From positions 868,001 through 932,000 of the forward strand of contig NZ_CP011339.1 in NCBI RefSeq assembly GCF_001264245.1: a stretch of DNA of 64,000 nucleotides, in the 5' to 3' direction. This document shows positions 1 through 8,346 of this stretch, piece by piece. Within the stretch, counting starts at the first letter, position 1; each line of letters opens with the position of its first letter. The DNA is from Microcystis panniformis FACHB-1757. GTDB taxonomy: Bacteria; Cyanobacteriota; Cyanobacteriia; Cyanobacteriales; Microcystaceae. Under the pieces are notes generated by a model. The model was not told the DNA's origin and made no database searches. It saw nothing but the letters and a program-made list of their open reading frames with translations. The translations under genes were made by a program, and so were the position numbers.

Positions 1-526
1 CATGGGCGGGATCGAGGAGATTTTCGAGTAAATAGCCCTGTTCATAGGGAAAATCGATGACATAATCGGTATGGACACAATTGGGGTCTTCTAGGTCTTT
101 GATGATAGGAATATCGCTTTCTTTCGCTGTTTCCTCTTCTCCTAACCAAACCCAGAGGACTCCCTGACGTTCCACCACCCGATAGGATTTAACCTTGGCA
201 TTGCGGGGAATCGGGGTATTGACTGGCAGTTGGGGAATATGGGAACATTTTCCATCCGTCTCGAACTGCCAACCATGGTACAAACATTCTAAACGCCCAG
301 CGATCATCTGTCCGGTGGAGAGTTTCGCCAAGCGATGGGGACAGCGATCAAGCAAACAGCCCCATTTTCCCTGCTGATCGCGAAATATTAGCAATGGTTG
401 CCCATAAAGAGAGAAAGAGTAGGGATTTTTTTGCCAATCCTGCACGAATAACACAGGATACCAACAATTTTGGTAGTGAAAATAGTCATCCCTAGGCAGG
501 GGTTGAGATTGATCAGTGCTTGTCAT
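1..526 (-). CDS. Rieske 2Fe-2S oxygenase, PaO/Lls1-like (partial, N-terminal part)
   Basis: The gene runs off the left edge of the window; about 175 N-terminal codons are present, starting at the ATG at 526. The Rieske cluster ligands are visible as C62-P-H64 and C81-x2-H84 with a following Gly-Trp. The last residues before the edge read ENLLDPAH, which fits the start of the mononuclear iron motif of plant and cyanobacterial Rieske oxygenases (pheophorbide a oxygenase, Tic55, Lls1 group). Known members oxidise chlorophyll breakdown products or related rings. The exact substrate cannot be told from half a protein. The catalytic domain lies outside the window. Confidence 0.8.
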   Translation of the reverse strand, partial: MTSTDQSQPLPRDDYFHYQNCWYPVLFVQDWQKNPYSFSLYGQPLLIFRDQQGKWGCLLDRCPHRLAKLSTGQMIAGRLECLYHGWQFETDGKCSHIPQLPVNTPIPRNAKVKSYRVVERQGVLWVWLGEEETAKESDIPIIKDLEDPNCVHTDYVIDFPYEQGYLLENLLDPAH

Positions 527-652
527 GGGGGTGAGAGAGAAAAAATATTAATCATCATCATAATATCGGTGCGGCCAATTGATCTCTGTCTTCCTACTAT
601 CTTTTAATTAATCGGAAAGAGACTAGGAGAGGGTGGAAATTCCCGATAGGCG

Positions 653-1282
653 TTAATTGTAGCCAAAAAATCGATTGTAAAGCCTTTTATTGATTTCGTA
701 TAGTAGCCAAATAATTAAAAAACAGACAGAGATGAATAGCAAAGGTTTTTTAGTCAGTAAATTCTGCAAACTCCAGAATAGTTGCTGCGGTTGAGTGACT
801 AGATACCAACTATTCAGTCGGAGAAACCTTCCTAAATAGATACCGATCGCACTTAAAAAATGGAGAGTTATTTCTAGGGGTAAAACTGCTGAATTTAGCT
901 GACTTTGCTGACAATAACTTTTTAAATTAAGTAAGGAGAGAACGTATAGCTGAAAGCCAATAAAAATAAAGAAGCTATACTGGGGAATTAAAACTAAAAA
1001 AATTAAACTTTTGGCGTAATCCTCCTGAACATAAGAGATTAAATGAATGCTATCGGTGAGAATATAGGGAGCATTGGGTAAAAAAAGCACAAAAACTAAG
1101 AGAATTAACCACCAGAGTAGGGAACGATCGAGGGTGATCCGAAATAGCCAAAAGCTGAGGACAAAGGGGATAAAAGCCAGAAAAGAATTCCAGATAATTC
1201 TTCCGGTGCTAAGGTTAAATAATTGCCAAGCATTGTGCCACCAATCCCTAGTTAAAATTATCGTTAAATCTGCCCAAATCAT
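653..1282 (-). CDS. DUF1361 family membrane protein
   Basis: A 209-residue polytopic membrane protein with about five or six hydrophobic segments. The conserved stretch PNAPYILTD near residue 70 is the signature of DUF1361. Function is unknown. Its start lies four bases from the stop of the thioesterase gene at 1286-1702, and the three genes between 2228 and 653 are closely packed in one direction, so they are probably one transcript. No catalytic residues are recognisable. Confidence 0.75.
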   Translation of the reverse strand: MIWADLTIILTRDWWHNAWQLFNLSTGRIIWNSFLAFIPFVLSFWLFRITLDRSLLWWLILLVFVLFLPNAPYILTDSIHLISYVQEDYAKSLIFLVLIPQYSFFIFIGFQLYVLSLLNLKSYCQQSQLNSAVLPLEITLHFLSAIGIYLGRFLRLNSWYLVTQPQQLFWSLQNLLTKKPLLFISVCFLIIWLLYEINKRLYNRFFGYN

Positions 1283-1285
1283 CTC

Positions 1286-1702
1286 TTAAATACCAGTATC
1301 CTCTGGGGTTGATAAATATCTTAACCAATTTTTTAAAGATTCCGGAAAAGGGATTCTTTTTCTAGCGGTGGGAGCGATGCACACATGGCGAGTTTTCGCT
1401 TTTGCGACCATGATTTCAGCCAAATAAATTTTATACTGCAATTGAAACTCGTTTTCGCTCAGGGATCGGGCAGTGAAATCAATCTGTATTTGATCGCCAC
1501 AAAAAAGAGGCCGAAAAAACTGGATTTCCGCTTGAGTAATCGGTAGGGCAACCGGAGAATCTTTGAAAAAATCCTTGATATTAATGCCAAATTGTGCTAA
1601 AGAAAACTCGTAGGCTTCATGACAGATCGAGAGAAGATGGGCAAAGTAAACCACACCGGCCGCATCGGTATCGGCCAGATAAATTAGGCGTTCATAGGAC
1701 AT
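1286..1702 (-). CDS. 1,4-dihydroxy-2-naphthoyl-CoA hydrolase (hotdog thioesterase)
   Basis: A 138-residue single hotdog-fold protein of the 4-hydroxybenzoyl-CoA thioesterase type. The N-terminus carries the catalytic loop DTDAAGVVYFAH (residues about 11-22), where the Asp is the usual active-site residue. In cyanobacteria the protein with this loop (slr0204 type) removes CoA from 1,4-dihydroxy-2-naphthoyl-CoA in phylloquinone synthesis; that assignment is by family knowledge. It sits between a cytochrome b6f assembly-type gene and DUF1361 on the same strand, consistent with a photosynthetic membrane role. A less specific acyl-CoA thioesterase cannot be excluded. Confidence 0.75.
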   Translation of the reverse strand: MSYERLIYLADTDAAGVVYFAHLLSICHEAYEFSLAQFGINIKDFFKDSPVALPITQAEIQFFRPLFCGDQIQIDFTARSLSENEFQLQYKIYLAEIMVAKAKTRHVCIAPTARKRIPFPESLKNWLRYLSTPEDTGI

Positions 1703-1709
1703 AAAAAGC

Positions 1710-2228
1710 TTATTGTCTTTCTAGAAAGGTTAAACTATCTTGTAGTTGTCTTAACTCGTCTCGATGGGCTTTGACAGTTAATTCCGTTTGCTGAGATTTG
1801 CTTTCTACTTTAAAAGCCACTTCCTCTAAACGGCCGACTTTTTGCCAATAGAAAACACCCGCGAGGGGAGATAAACCCACAAGAGCAAAAATATAGGGAT
1901 TAGTATCGGGAAATAACACCGATAACACCAGTGAGAAGCAAAATAAACCCAAGGCAGCTAAAATTGTCAAAAATATCGCTAGAAAGGGGCTAGGCGGCAC
2001 AAAACCCTGTAATCTGACAATATTCTGTTCGGGTTCGATCGCCTTGACTTGATAGGAACGTCGGTCAAAATAATCTCGCAGTTGTTCTAATAGTTGGTCG
2101 TCACTGGTACTGGTAAGATAGACACGCTGTTCGATACGCTCTTTGACGGAACCGCGAATAAAAAAGAATAATCCCACCATGAGCAGGAGAGTCAGAAAAA
2201 AAGTTGAGGAAAGAACGGGGGTATCCAT
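1710..2228 (-). CDS. Cofactor assembly of complex C subunit B family protein (CCB1-like)
   Basis: A 172-residue protein with one N-terminal transmembrane helix (about residues 9-24), a short soluble stretch with a basic and acidic pattern, and a helical hairpin around residues 80-125. This matches the cyanobacterial family annotated as cofactor assembly of complex C subunit B, homologous to plastid CCB proteins that attach haem ci to cytochrome b6. I could not decide with certainty between the CCB1 and CCB2/CCB4 subfamilies. It is the first gene of a compact minus-strand group with the thioesterase and DUF1361 genes. Confidence 0.55.
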   Translation of the reverse strand: MDTPVLSSTFFLTLLLMVGLFFFIRGSVKERIEQRVYLTSTSDDQLLEQLRDYFDRRSYQVKAIEPEQNIVRLQGFVPPSPFLAIFLTILAALGLFCFSLVLSVLFPDTNPYIFALVGLSPLAGVFYWQKVGRLEEVAFKVESKSQQTELTVKAHRDELRQLQDSLTFLERQ

Positions 2229-2362
2229 GGCAGCGGTTAGGAGCGAAAAAACTTACAATTAATCCTAATTATCCTAACCTATCTTCTCCCCGATTTAGAA
2301 GATAGACCCTAGGAGCAAAACCTCGATCGAGAATCAGAAAAATTTAACCCCAAGGCAGATTC

Positions 2363-3268
2363 ATGGGCAACAATCTATTAACAGGATTAATCGAACCCTT
2401 ACAGTATAGTTTCATGCAGAGATCCCTAATTGAAGCTATCATCGTCGGGATCATTTGTGCGGTGGTGGGAACCTACCTGATGGTACAACGTTTGGCCCTC
2501 TTGGGCGATGCCATCAGTCACTCGGTCTTACCCGGATTAGCGATCGCTTTTATTGGTAATTTTAATCTGCTACTGGGTGCTTTACTAGCCTCAATGGTCA
2601 GTACTCTACTGATTAACTTGATCCGTAATCGTTCCCCAATCAAAGAAGATGCGGCCATGGGTATCGTTTTCTCGGCTTTTTTTGCCCTTGGCATCACCCT
2701 GATCACTCTCATCCAAAAAAACAACAAAATTGACCTGAATCACTTTCTCTTCGGCAATATTCTGGGTGTTACTGCTGCCGACATCCGCGACACCCTAATT
2801 ATTGCCGTTATCGTTTTGTTAACCGTTTTGCTCCTGTATAAAGAACTATTATTCTACACTTTCGACAAAATCGGGGCGCAAGCGGCGGGTTTACCAGTAA
2901 ATTTATTAGATTTAGGCTTAATGCTCCTGATCGGTCTGACAATAGTTGCTAGTCTGCAAGCGGTGGGAGTAATCCTCGTTTTGTCCCTTTTGATTACCCC
3001 CGCGGCCACTGCTTATCTTTTAGTTACCCGTCTCCATCAAGTCATGGGTTTAGGTGTGGGTGTGGGTATTATTTCTAGTATCAGTGGGATGTATTTAAGT
3101 TATTACTGGAATTTACCCTCTGGACCAGCGATCGTGCTTGTCGCTTTTAGCCTATTTATGTTGGCCTTTTTATTCAGTCCCCGTCAGGGAATTTTCACCC
3201 ATCCCTCTAGTCTAGGTGGTCAACTTTCTATCTGGGGAGAGATGAAAAATTTGTTGAGACGACGTTAG
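2363..3268 (+). CDS. Metal ABC transporter permease, ABC-3 family (ZnuB/MntB-like)
   Basis: A 301-residue integral membrane protein with about eight or nine hydrophobic helices. The early motif GDAISHSVLPGLAIA and the later VGVILVLSLLITPAATAYLL are the characteristic conserved regions of the ABC-3 permeases that import zinc or manganese. Neither the ATPase nor the binding protein is adjacent: upstream is an opposite-strand gene and downstream is repeat-filled intergenic DNA, so this is an orphan permease locus or the first gene of a set dispersed elsewhere. The metal specificity cannot be read from the sequence. Confidence 0.85.
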   Translation: MGNNLLTGLIEPLQYSFMQRSLIEAIIVGIICAVVGTYLMVQRLALLGDAISHSVLPGLAIAFIGNFNLLLGALLASMVSTLLINLIRNRSPIKEDAAMGIVFSAFFALGITLITLIQKNNKIDLNHFLFGNILGVTAADIRDTLIIAVIVLLTVLLLYKELLFYTFDKIGAQAAGLPVNLLDLGLMLLIGLTIVASLQAVGVILVLSLLITPAATAYLLVTRLHQVMGLGVGVGIISSISGMYLSYYWNLPSGPAIVLVAFSLFMLAFLFSPRQGIFTHPSSLGGQLSIWGEMKNLLRRR

Positions 3269-3348
3269 TTTGCAGCAGAAGGTGGGGTTTTTGGCCCGTG
3301 ATCAAAAACAGCCGACGACTGACGACTAAAAAACTGATAACTGCTATA

Positions 3349-3474
3349 AGTAGGTGGGTGGAATTAAATATAAGATGAACGTAGGTTGGGTTGAAGCATG
3401 AAACCCAACGCCCGATTATGTTACGCTACCGCTAACCCATCCTACAAATAATTGTGCCTCCCTACTTAAGTAGT
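3349..3474. repeat. MITE family C, copy 1 (about 125 bp)
   Basis: The segment beginning TAAGTAGGTGGGTGG and ending CCTCCCTACTTAA has inverted ends and reappears, almost base for base but in opposite orientation, at 46050-46175. It contains the subsequence GGTTGGGTTGAAGCATGAAA. It is non-coding. Together with the adjoining family-A element it fills most of the 630-bp gap between the permease and exbB; I see no gene in that gap. Confidence 0.8.
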
Positions 3475-3563
3475 CGGACAAAATTAATTTCCTAGTCGAG
3501 ACTCCGAGACAGCAGAGGATGCCCTATCCGGTTATACTTCATCTTTATGATAAACGCCTTAAG

Positions 3564-3785
3564 TAGGTTTGGCTGAATAAATCTAAAAACCTTGTTGGGT
3601 AAGACTTTTAGACTTTTTGTCAATCAAAAAGTCCCAGCTCTGGGAGTGATCGGGGGGAAAATTCCTGGACTTTTTCCCTGAAAATTAGGTAATTGACCCC
3701 CTCAAAATCGGTAAAACCCTACACCCCCCCTGGGTTGGGGGGGCCACACCCTGTCCCCAGGAAAAACTTTTTCAGCAGACCCTAA
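3564..3785. repeat. MITE family A, copy 1
   Basis: Non-coding element whose ends read GGTTTGGCTGAATAAATC on the left and TTTTTCAGCAGACCC on the right, i.e. imperfect terminal inverted repeats of the form GGGTYTGCTGAAWAA. Relatives lie at 18987-19201, 26431-26626 and (one end only) 23217-23279. The interior carries C- and G-runs where the other copies have arrays of GTGTGGG. Confidence 0.75.
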
Positions 3786-3901
3786 GTAGGCGACAGTTTT
3801 TGAAAAATGGTATAAGAACTATAAATGTCAATTGATCGACTTAAATCTTAAACTAAATAATCAAGCCCGAATCGCCCGGTATTGGAGGGACAAAACAACT
3901 C

Positions 3902-4579
3902 GTGAGTATAACTGATTTAATCCAAAAAGGCGGAGTGGCCATGTGGCCACTGCTTTTTCTGTCTATTTTAGCTCTTAGCACTATTATCGAACGAATTTGG
4001 TTTTGGAGTCGTACTCTCCTCAGTGAGGGCCAGATTTTAAATCGCATTATGGAATCCGCCATCCGTAACTGGGATTTGGCGGCAAAAGTCGCCGGAGATT
4101 CCCGCAATCACCCCATTGGTAGCTATCTCTACGCACCCCTGCGCTTAGAAAATCCAGATCCAGAGGTTTTTCACTTTGCCCTCGAATCGGCTGCCGATGA
4201 ACAATTATCCCTAATGAAACGGGGCGATAAAATCCTTGAGGCAGTCATTGCCCTTTCTCCCCTGTTAGGATTATTAGGGACGGTACTCGGTTTAATTACC
4301 TCTTTGGCCAATATTCAATTAAGTGACCTGGGAACTTCCTCCACAGCCGGAGTAACTTTAGGTATTAGTGAAGCTTTAATTTCCACCGCTACCGGCTTAA
4401 TTGTCGCTATTTTTAGCCTCGCTTTCTATCGTGTTTTTCAGGGACTCTGGTTCAATCAAGCCCGAATTTTTCGCAAGGCCGGCAGTGATTTAGAAATTAT
4501 CTACCGCCAACGCTGGTTACACCAAGAAGACCAACAATACGCCCTCAGTGCTAACCTAGAAAAACCTCTCGATCGCTAA
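3902..4579 (+). CDS. ExbB/TolQ/MotA family proton channel protein
   Basis: A 225-residue inner-membrane protein. The N-terminal helix (about residues 13-32), and the pair of helices around residues 112-135 and 150-180 with the motif LLGLLGTVLGLI, are the MotA/TolQ/ExbB channel domain. It forms the proton-conducting subunit that energises TonB-dependent outer-membrane import or a Tol-like process. The start is GTG at 3902; no better ATG is in frame nearby. It is followed 19 bases later by the ExbD-type partner at 4599, so the two form an operon. Confidence 0.9.
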   Translation: MSITDLIQKGGVAMWPLLFLSILALSTIIERIWFWSRTLLSEGQILNRIMESAIRNWDLAAKVAGDSRNHPIGSYLYAPLRLENPDPEVFHFALESAADEQLSLMKRGDKILEAVIALSPLLGLLGTVLGLITSLANIQLSDLGTSSTAGVTLGISEALISTATGLIVAIFSLAFYRVFQGLWFNQARIFRKAGSDLEIIYRQRWLHQEDQQYALSANLEKPLDR

Positions 4580-4598
4580 GTCTCCCCCCTTATCAAGC

Positions 4599-5168
4599 AT
4601 GGCCGAAACTAAATCTCTTAACCACAAAAAGCCAAAAAGTAGCCATATTACGGCTCGTCCGCTCAAATTATGGCATGATCAACAGCGCATTCAAGAGGAT
4701 GTGCAGGTTAATATCATCCCCTTGATCGATGTAATTTTCTGTATTCTCACTTTCTTTATTCTCGGTGCAGTGGGATTATCTCGCCAACAGGCTATCAGCC
4801 TCGATTTACCGAAAGCTAGTACCGCCACCACCCCGATGCGGGAAATGTTGGTGGTTAGTCTCGATGATTTCGGACAACTCTACGTCGAAAAACAAATGGT
4901 GACTCGCGCCCAGTTGTTCGAGGCGATCAAGAATTATCATCAATATAGTCCCAATGGACTGATGGTACTGAATGCCTCCAGAAATGCCAGTTATAACGAA
5001 GTGGTTGGGGTTTTAGACCTACTGCGACAGGTAGGCGGTGATCGTGTGGCTTTAGCGACGCTATCGGGGGAGGCTAACAATCCCACCCTGGAAAATAGCA
5101 ATCCTTTGCCCAATTTGCCGACTAATCCCACCTTGCCCAGTTTACCCAATCCTCTGGGCAGAAATTAA
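4599..5168 (+). CDS. ExbD/TolR biopolymer transport protein
   Basis: A 189-residue protein with a short basic cytoplasmic N-terminus, a single transmembrane helix (about residues 42-62) containing the PLIDVIFCILTFFIL signature with the functionally essential membrane Asp, and a periplasmic ExbD/TolR domain. The C-terminus is a Pro/Asn/Leu-rich tail with repeats such as LPNLPTNPTLPSLPNPL. It works with the ExbB-type channel just upstream. Its stop codon abuts the stop of the opposite-strand gene at 5169. Confidence 0.9.
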   Translation: MAETKSLNHKKPKSSHITARPLKLWHDQQRIQEDVQVNIIPLIDVIFCILTFFILGAVGLSRQQAISLDLPKASTATTPMREMLVVSLDDFGQLYVEKQMVTRAQLFEAIKNYHQYSPNGLMVLNASRNASYNEVVGVLDLLRQVGGDRVALATLSGEANNPTLENSNPLPNLPTNPTLPSLPNPLGRN

Positions 5169-5519
5169 CTAGGAATGGATGCGATAGGTAAGTAATTGTT
5201 CTTCGAGAGCAGCAATGCGATTGTAGGCCGCTGTCAATTGTGCCGTTAATCGGCGAATTTGGATTTCATCGGCAAAAGAATTATCGCCATTGACAGCTGG
5301 CGCTTGTTTGCCACCGTGATCCCGGAGAATATCTTTATGATCGTAGAGGCTATTATCGGATAACTCGGAAAAACCGACCATTTCCAGGGATTCTCCCAGG
5401 GAATGACTCGATTTATCCCCAGCTAGGATAGCAATTTGCTGGCTGAGGCTTTCGACAATATCCTGTAGACGCTCGACTTTCTGCTCAAGACTGATAATCT
5501 GTTGTTGTAGTCCATTCAT
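5169..5519 (-). CDS. Small coiled-coil protein of unknown function
   Basis: A 116-residue protein that I do not recognise at family level. Residues 1-34 form a heptad coiled coil (hydrophobic positions in LQQQIISLEQKVERLQDIVE), the middle is acidic and polar, and residues 88-112 form a second coiled coil. No transmembrane or catalytic motif is seen. It converges tail-to-tail with the ExbD gene with no spacer, so the two transcripts must overlap. Confidence 0.6.
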   Translation of the reverse strand: MNGLQQQIISLEQKVERLQDIVESLSQQIAILAGDKSSHSLGESLEMVGFSELSDNSLYDHKDILRDHGGKQAPAVNGDNSFADEIQIRRLTAQLTAAYNRIAALEEQLLTYRIHS

Positions 5520-5632
5520 GCAATTACCTAGGGATAAAGGAGGTTTCCCCTCTATGCTAGGCTCTGGAGGAAATGGACTATAACAATTTATGATTGATTT
5601 AACGATCCCTTTACTACCCTTAACGAAAATAT

Positions 5633-5688
5633 GGCACGGGAAGTCCCCACACGAGACCGAAGCAGGATGGGGATGTGCCGAGTGCCTC
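5633..5688. ncRNA. Possible structured RNA (two nested stems)
   Basis: In the 270-bp gap before csaB the plus strand contains GGCAC (5633-5637) pairing with GTGCC (5675-5679), enclosing TCCCCA (5644-5649) pairing with TGGGGA (5668-5673). This gives a two-stem hairpin with an internal loop. It lacks the conserved SRP RNA hairpin loop and I could not match it to a riboswitch consensus. It could be a small RNA on either strand or a leader element of the minus-strand gene at 5169-5519, but the evidence is only base pairing. Confidence 0.25.
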
Positions 5689-5793
5689 CTTTCCCCTTGA
5701 TCAAAACCTATGCCACAACAAGGACTTAAGCATATTTTGAGACTTTTTAGAATGAAATAGCCCTGGCATCGGTAATCGCACTCGACATAAAAA

Positions 5794-6831
5794 TTAGCTC
5801 ACCAATCTAGATAAAACTTCTCGATGAATTAAAGCTCGATCGATTAAAAAATGTTTGCGATCGCTAGTTAATCCCTCTCCATTGGCATAAAAATCAATCC
5901 AAGTGGTACTAATATCATTAACTGCCTCTGGTAACTGATCTAATTCCCAACCTGGCATCGGTACTTCGGCAATTAATCGCGACACTTTCGGATCATAACT
6001 AAGGGCAAAACAACGACAATCTTCTGCTGCGGCCATAATTAAACTATGAAAGCGCATTCCGATCACCATTTCTACCCCACGAAATAAGCCTTTTAACTGT
6101 CTTGGATCCTCTAAAATAATGATTTGATGATTTTCCCTTAATTGACGTGCTACAGCTTCACAGAGGGGCAAATCCCGCGACTTTTGAAAAGGGACTAAGA
6201 GAATAAATGCCCCCGTACTGGTTTGCAAATCAATTAAAGCTTGGGTTAATTTATCTAATTTTGCTGGGGTTAATAGGGGATGGGGACGTAAATTGACGGC
6301 GATTCTTGGGGCAGGTAAATCCGATAATCCCTTGACTGATTGAGCGTCTAAAGCCCATACTGGATCGGGGGCAACAATGGGACTAATACCCCAATTGGCG
6401 ACTAAATGAGCCGAAGTATCATCGCGCACACTAACTAAACTACATTGTTGTAAGACTTTTTTGGTTAACCAACGGGTAAAAGGTCTATTTAATGGTCCAA
6501 TTCCCTGCCCCCAAGCAATAGTTTTTAAGCCCAATAATTGAGCAAGAGCCATTAAACCACCGTAATAAATTGGACTGGCAAAACTGGTGACATCCTGCAT
6601 TAAACTGCCACCACCCCAGATAAATATATCGGCTTTTTTAAGAGTTTGAAAAACTTGCCACCAATCCCGACTAGGACAGGTTTCCACTCCATAACGTTGA
6701 CTGGTTTCTCTGGGATTATTTGACAAAACAATAGGTTTAATTTCTGACGGCAGCATCTGCAATAGAGACACTAATAATGCCTCATCTCCTCCGTTTCCTC
6801 TCCCATAATATCCACAAATTACTGCACGCAT
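5794..6831 (-). CDS. csaB: Polysaccharide pyruvyl transferase CsaB
   Basis: A 345-residue protein of the polysaccharide pyruvyl transferase family. The N-terminus MRAVICGYYGRGNGGDEALL and the motif FIWGGGSLMQDVTS (about residues 70-83) are typical of CsaB, and the C-terminal half retains the GMRFHSLI motif. CsaB proteins transfer pyruvate from phosphoenolpyruvate to a cell-wall or envelope polysaccharide, in other bacteria creating the anchor for SLH-domain surface proteins. The ATG at 6831 lies two bases from an array of 17 heptamers, so the whole region where a promoter and ribosome-binding site should lie is repeat DNA. Confidence 0.9.
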   Translation of the reverse strand: MRAVICGYYGRGNGGDEALLVSLLQMLPSEIKPIVLSNNPRETSQRYGVETCPSRDWWQVFQTLKKADIFIWGGGSLMQDVTSFASPIYYGGLMALAQLLGLKTIAWGQGIGPLNRPFTRWLTKKVLQQCSLVSVRDDTSAHLVANWGISPIVAPDPVWALDAQSVKGLSDLPAPRIAVNLRPHPLLTPAKLDKLTQALIDLQTSTGAFILLVPFQKSRDLPLCEAVARQLRENHQIIILEDPRQLKGLFRGVEMVIGMRFHSLIMAAAEDCRCFALSYDPKVSRLIAEVPMPGWELDQLPEAVNDISTTWIDFYANGEGLTSDRKHFLIDRALIHREVLSRLVS

Positions 6832-6833
6832 AT

Positions 6834-6953
6834 ATCAGTTATCAGTTATCAGTTATCAGTTATCAGTTATCAGTTATCAGTTATCAGTTATCAGTTATCA
6901 GTTATCAGTTATCAGTTATCAGTTATCAGTTATCAGTTATCAGTTATCAGTTA
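6834..6953. repeat. Heptamer tandem array (AGTTATC)17
   Basis: About seventeen perfect head-to-tail copies of the 7-bp unit AGTTATC. The array begins immediately before the csaB start codon. Heptanucleotide tandem arrays are known in filamentous and unicellular cyanobacteria. An open frame that reads through it (repeating SYQLSVI) is a by-product of the repeat, not a gene. Similar arrays occur at 28394 and 37430. Confidence 0.95.
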
Positions 6954-7119
6954 ATAGAGCTTTTCACGTTACTGAGGTATCGACAAGTTTTGCCAACAAA
7001 GGGTTTAAGCTCCTTGCTCATACCTCATTCTGATGAAAACTGCTATATCTATTTTCTTATTCCCACTCATAACTAATAGCTTAAACCTGATCACTGTTTA
7101 CTGATAACTGATCACTGAC

Positions 7120-8214
7120 TTAGTCGTCCATTTGCCAGGGTTCGGTGATGTTTTTTTCATCAAGGATATTTTTTGCTCTTAAAATCAAGACCAATTCACC
7201 TAGTATGGTGACATCGGGCGAACTATCAAACCATTGTAAAAAAACGGCATTATCCTTCTCCACTAGATAATAATTGTTCACGTCCCATTCGGCAAAAACT
7301 CGATCGATCACTAATAACACTTCCTCAGATCTGGTGGCAATCGATCGAGGTAATTGATCACTAGGCCATAAAATAGCTACAGGATCGATCGCCTTGAGAA
7401 TTGCTTGCCAACCGGGGAGAGGCACAATTGTTTGTTTATCCCCCACCGTTACCAATCGAAAAGGTTCCTCGACGCTCAGACTTTCCGTGCATTTTATATC
7501 AGTTACCGTCACCGGAAATCTTCCTACTAAAGGAATAATTCTGGCTAATTCGTCCTCATCCTGTAAACGATGGACGGGCAGCAACGGTGCGCTACGGGTG
7601 GGAGTAACGGTAAAATCTTGTAGTAAAGACTCGATCGCCTGTCTGGCCGAGTCAGAATGGGCAAATTTCAAACCTTTAGCGATTAATTTCGCTCTTTCGG
7701 CTAAATCTCGCTTTTGTTTGCCCCGTTTCCAACACTGGTAAGCGATCGCATCTCCAGGATGACGAGTAAATTCACTGGGAATCTGGGATAAACGGGAAAA
7801 ATCTTGGATAGCTTTGGCGATATCGTGTGCTTCAGCCACCTCAATCCTTTTTTCTGCCGCTAATTTCGCTGCCCCCAATCTTTGTTCTTGGTTGAGAATC
7901 CGCAATTCGTATAGCACATCACTGCGCGGCCCGATGTAGTAACTTAATAAATCTTCATCTGCCCCCGCTTTGATTAAACTCTCAAAAACTTGGGCAGCGA
8001 CAATAATTAAATTTTGTTGGGCATTTTGAAAACCGGTTTGTTCAAAAATTAACTGGGAATCGTAGCCAGCTTTTTGCAGTTTTTGACATTTTTGCCCCCA
8101 ATTCACCCAATTTCCTTCCTTATGAAGCAGCGAGCGCATTAATTCGGTCGCTTCCGTTTCGCTGATTCGATCATCTGTACTGCGAGGCTGTTCTGTCATA
8201 GACAACTTGATCAA
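7120..8214 (-). CDS. raf1: Rubisco accumulation factor Raf1
   Basis: A 364-residue soluble protein (359 if it starts at the inner Met at 8199). The helical N-terminal domain with LLHKEGNWVNWGQKCQKLQ and the segment LLSYYIGPRSDVLYELRIL match cyanobacterial Raf1; the C-terminal part is the beta-rich dimerisation domain. Raf1 dimers clamp RbcL subunits during assembly of form I Rubisco. The gene is divergent from ccmO (8347), placing a Rubisco assembly factor beside a carboxysome shell component with a shared 130-bp upstream region. Length and composition are normal. Confidence 0.9.
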   Translation of the reverse strand: MIKLSMTEQPRSTDDRISETEATELMRSLLHKEGNWVNWGQKCQKLQKAGYDSQLIFEQTGFQNAQQNLIIVAAQVFESLIKAGADEDLLSYYIGPRSDVLYELRILNQEQRLGAAKLAAEKRIEVAEAHDIAKAIQDFSRLSQIPSEFTRHPGDAIAYQCWKRGKQKRDLAERAKLIAKGLKFAHSDSARQAIESLLQDFTVTPTRSAPLLPVHRLQDEDELARIIPLVGRFPVTVTDIKCTESLSVEEPFRLVTVGDKQTIVPLPGWQAILKAIDPVAILWPSDQLPRSIATRSEEVLLVIDRVFAEWDVNNYYLVEKDNAVFLQWFDSSPDVTILGELVLILRAKNILDEKNITEPWQMDD

Positions 8215-8346
8215 GCTACAATAACTAAAATTTATCTAGTCCCTAAAAAATCTTCAATAGCAATTAAGGTTAACAGGATAGACTAGATAGTAACAGGATA
8301 GCTGACAATCACCCCCTTCATACCTGTTAGGGCAAGTTTATCTTCA

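Noticed and set aside
5633..5688. SRP RNA (4.5S) candidate
   Set aside because: AAGCAG occurs, but the conserved GGAAG loop and symmetrical internal loop of SRP RNA are absent.
6777..7076. A 99-codon open frame with repeated SYQLSVI
   Set aside because: It is a translation of the AGTTATC heptamer array; 7-bp units leave frames open by chance.
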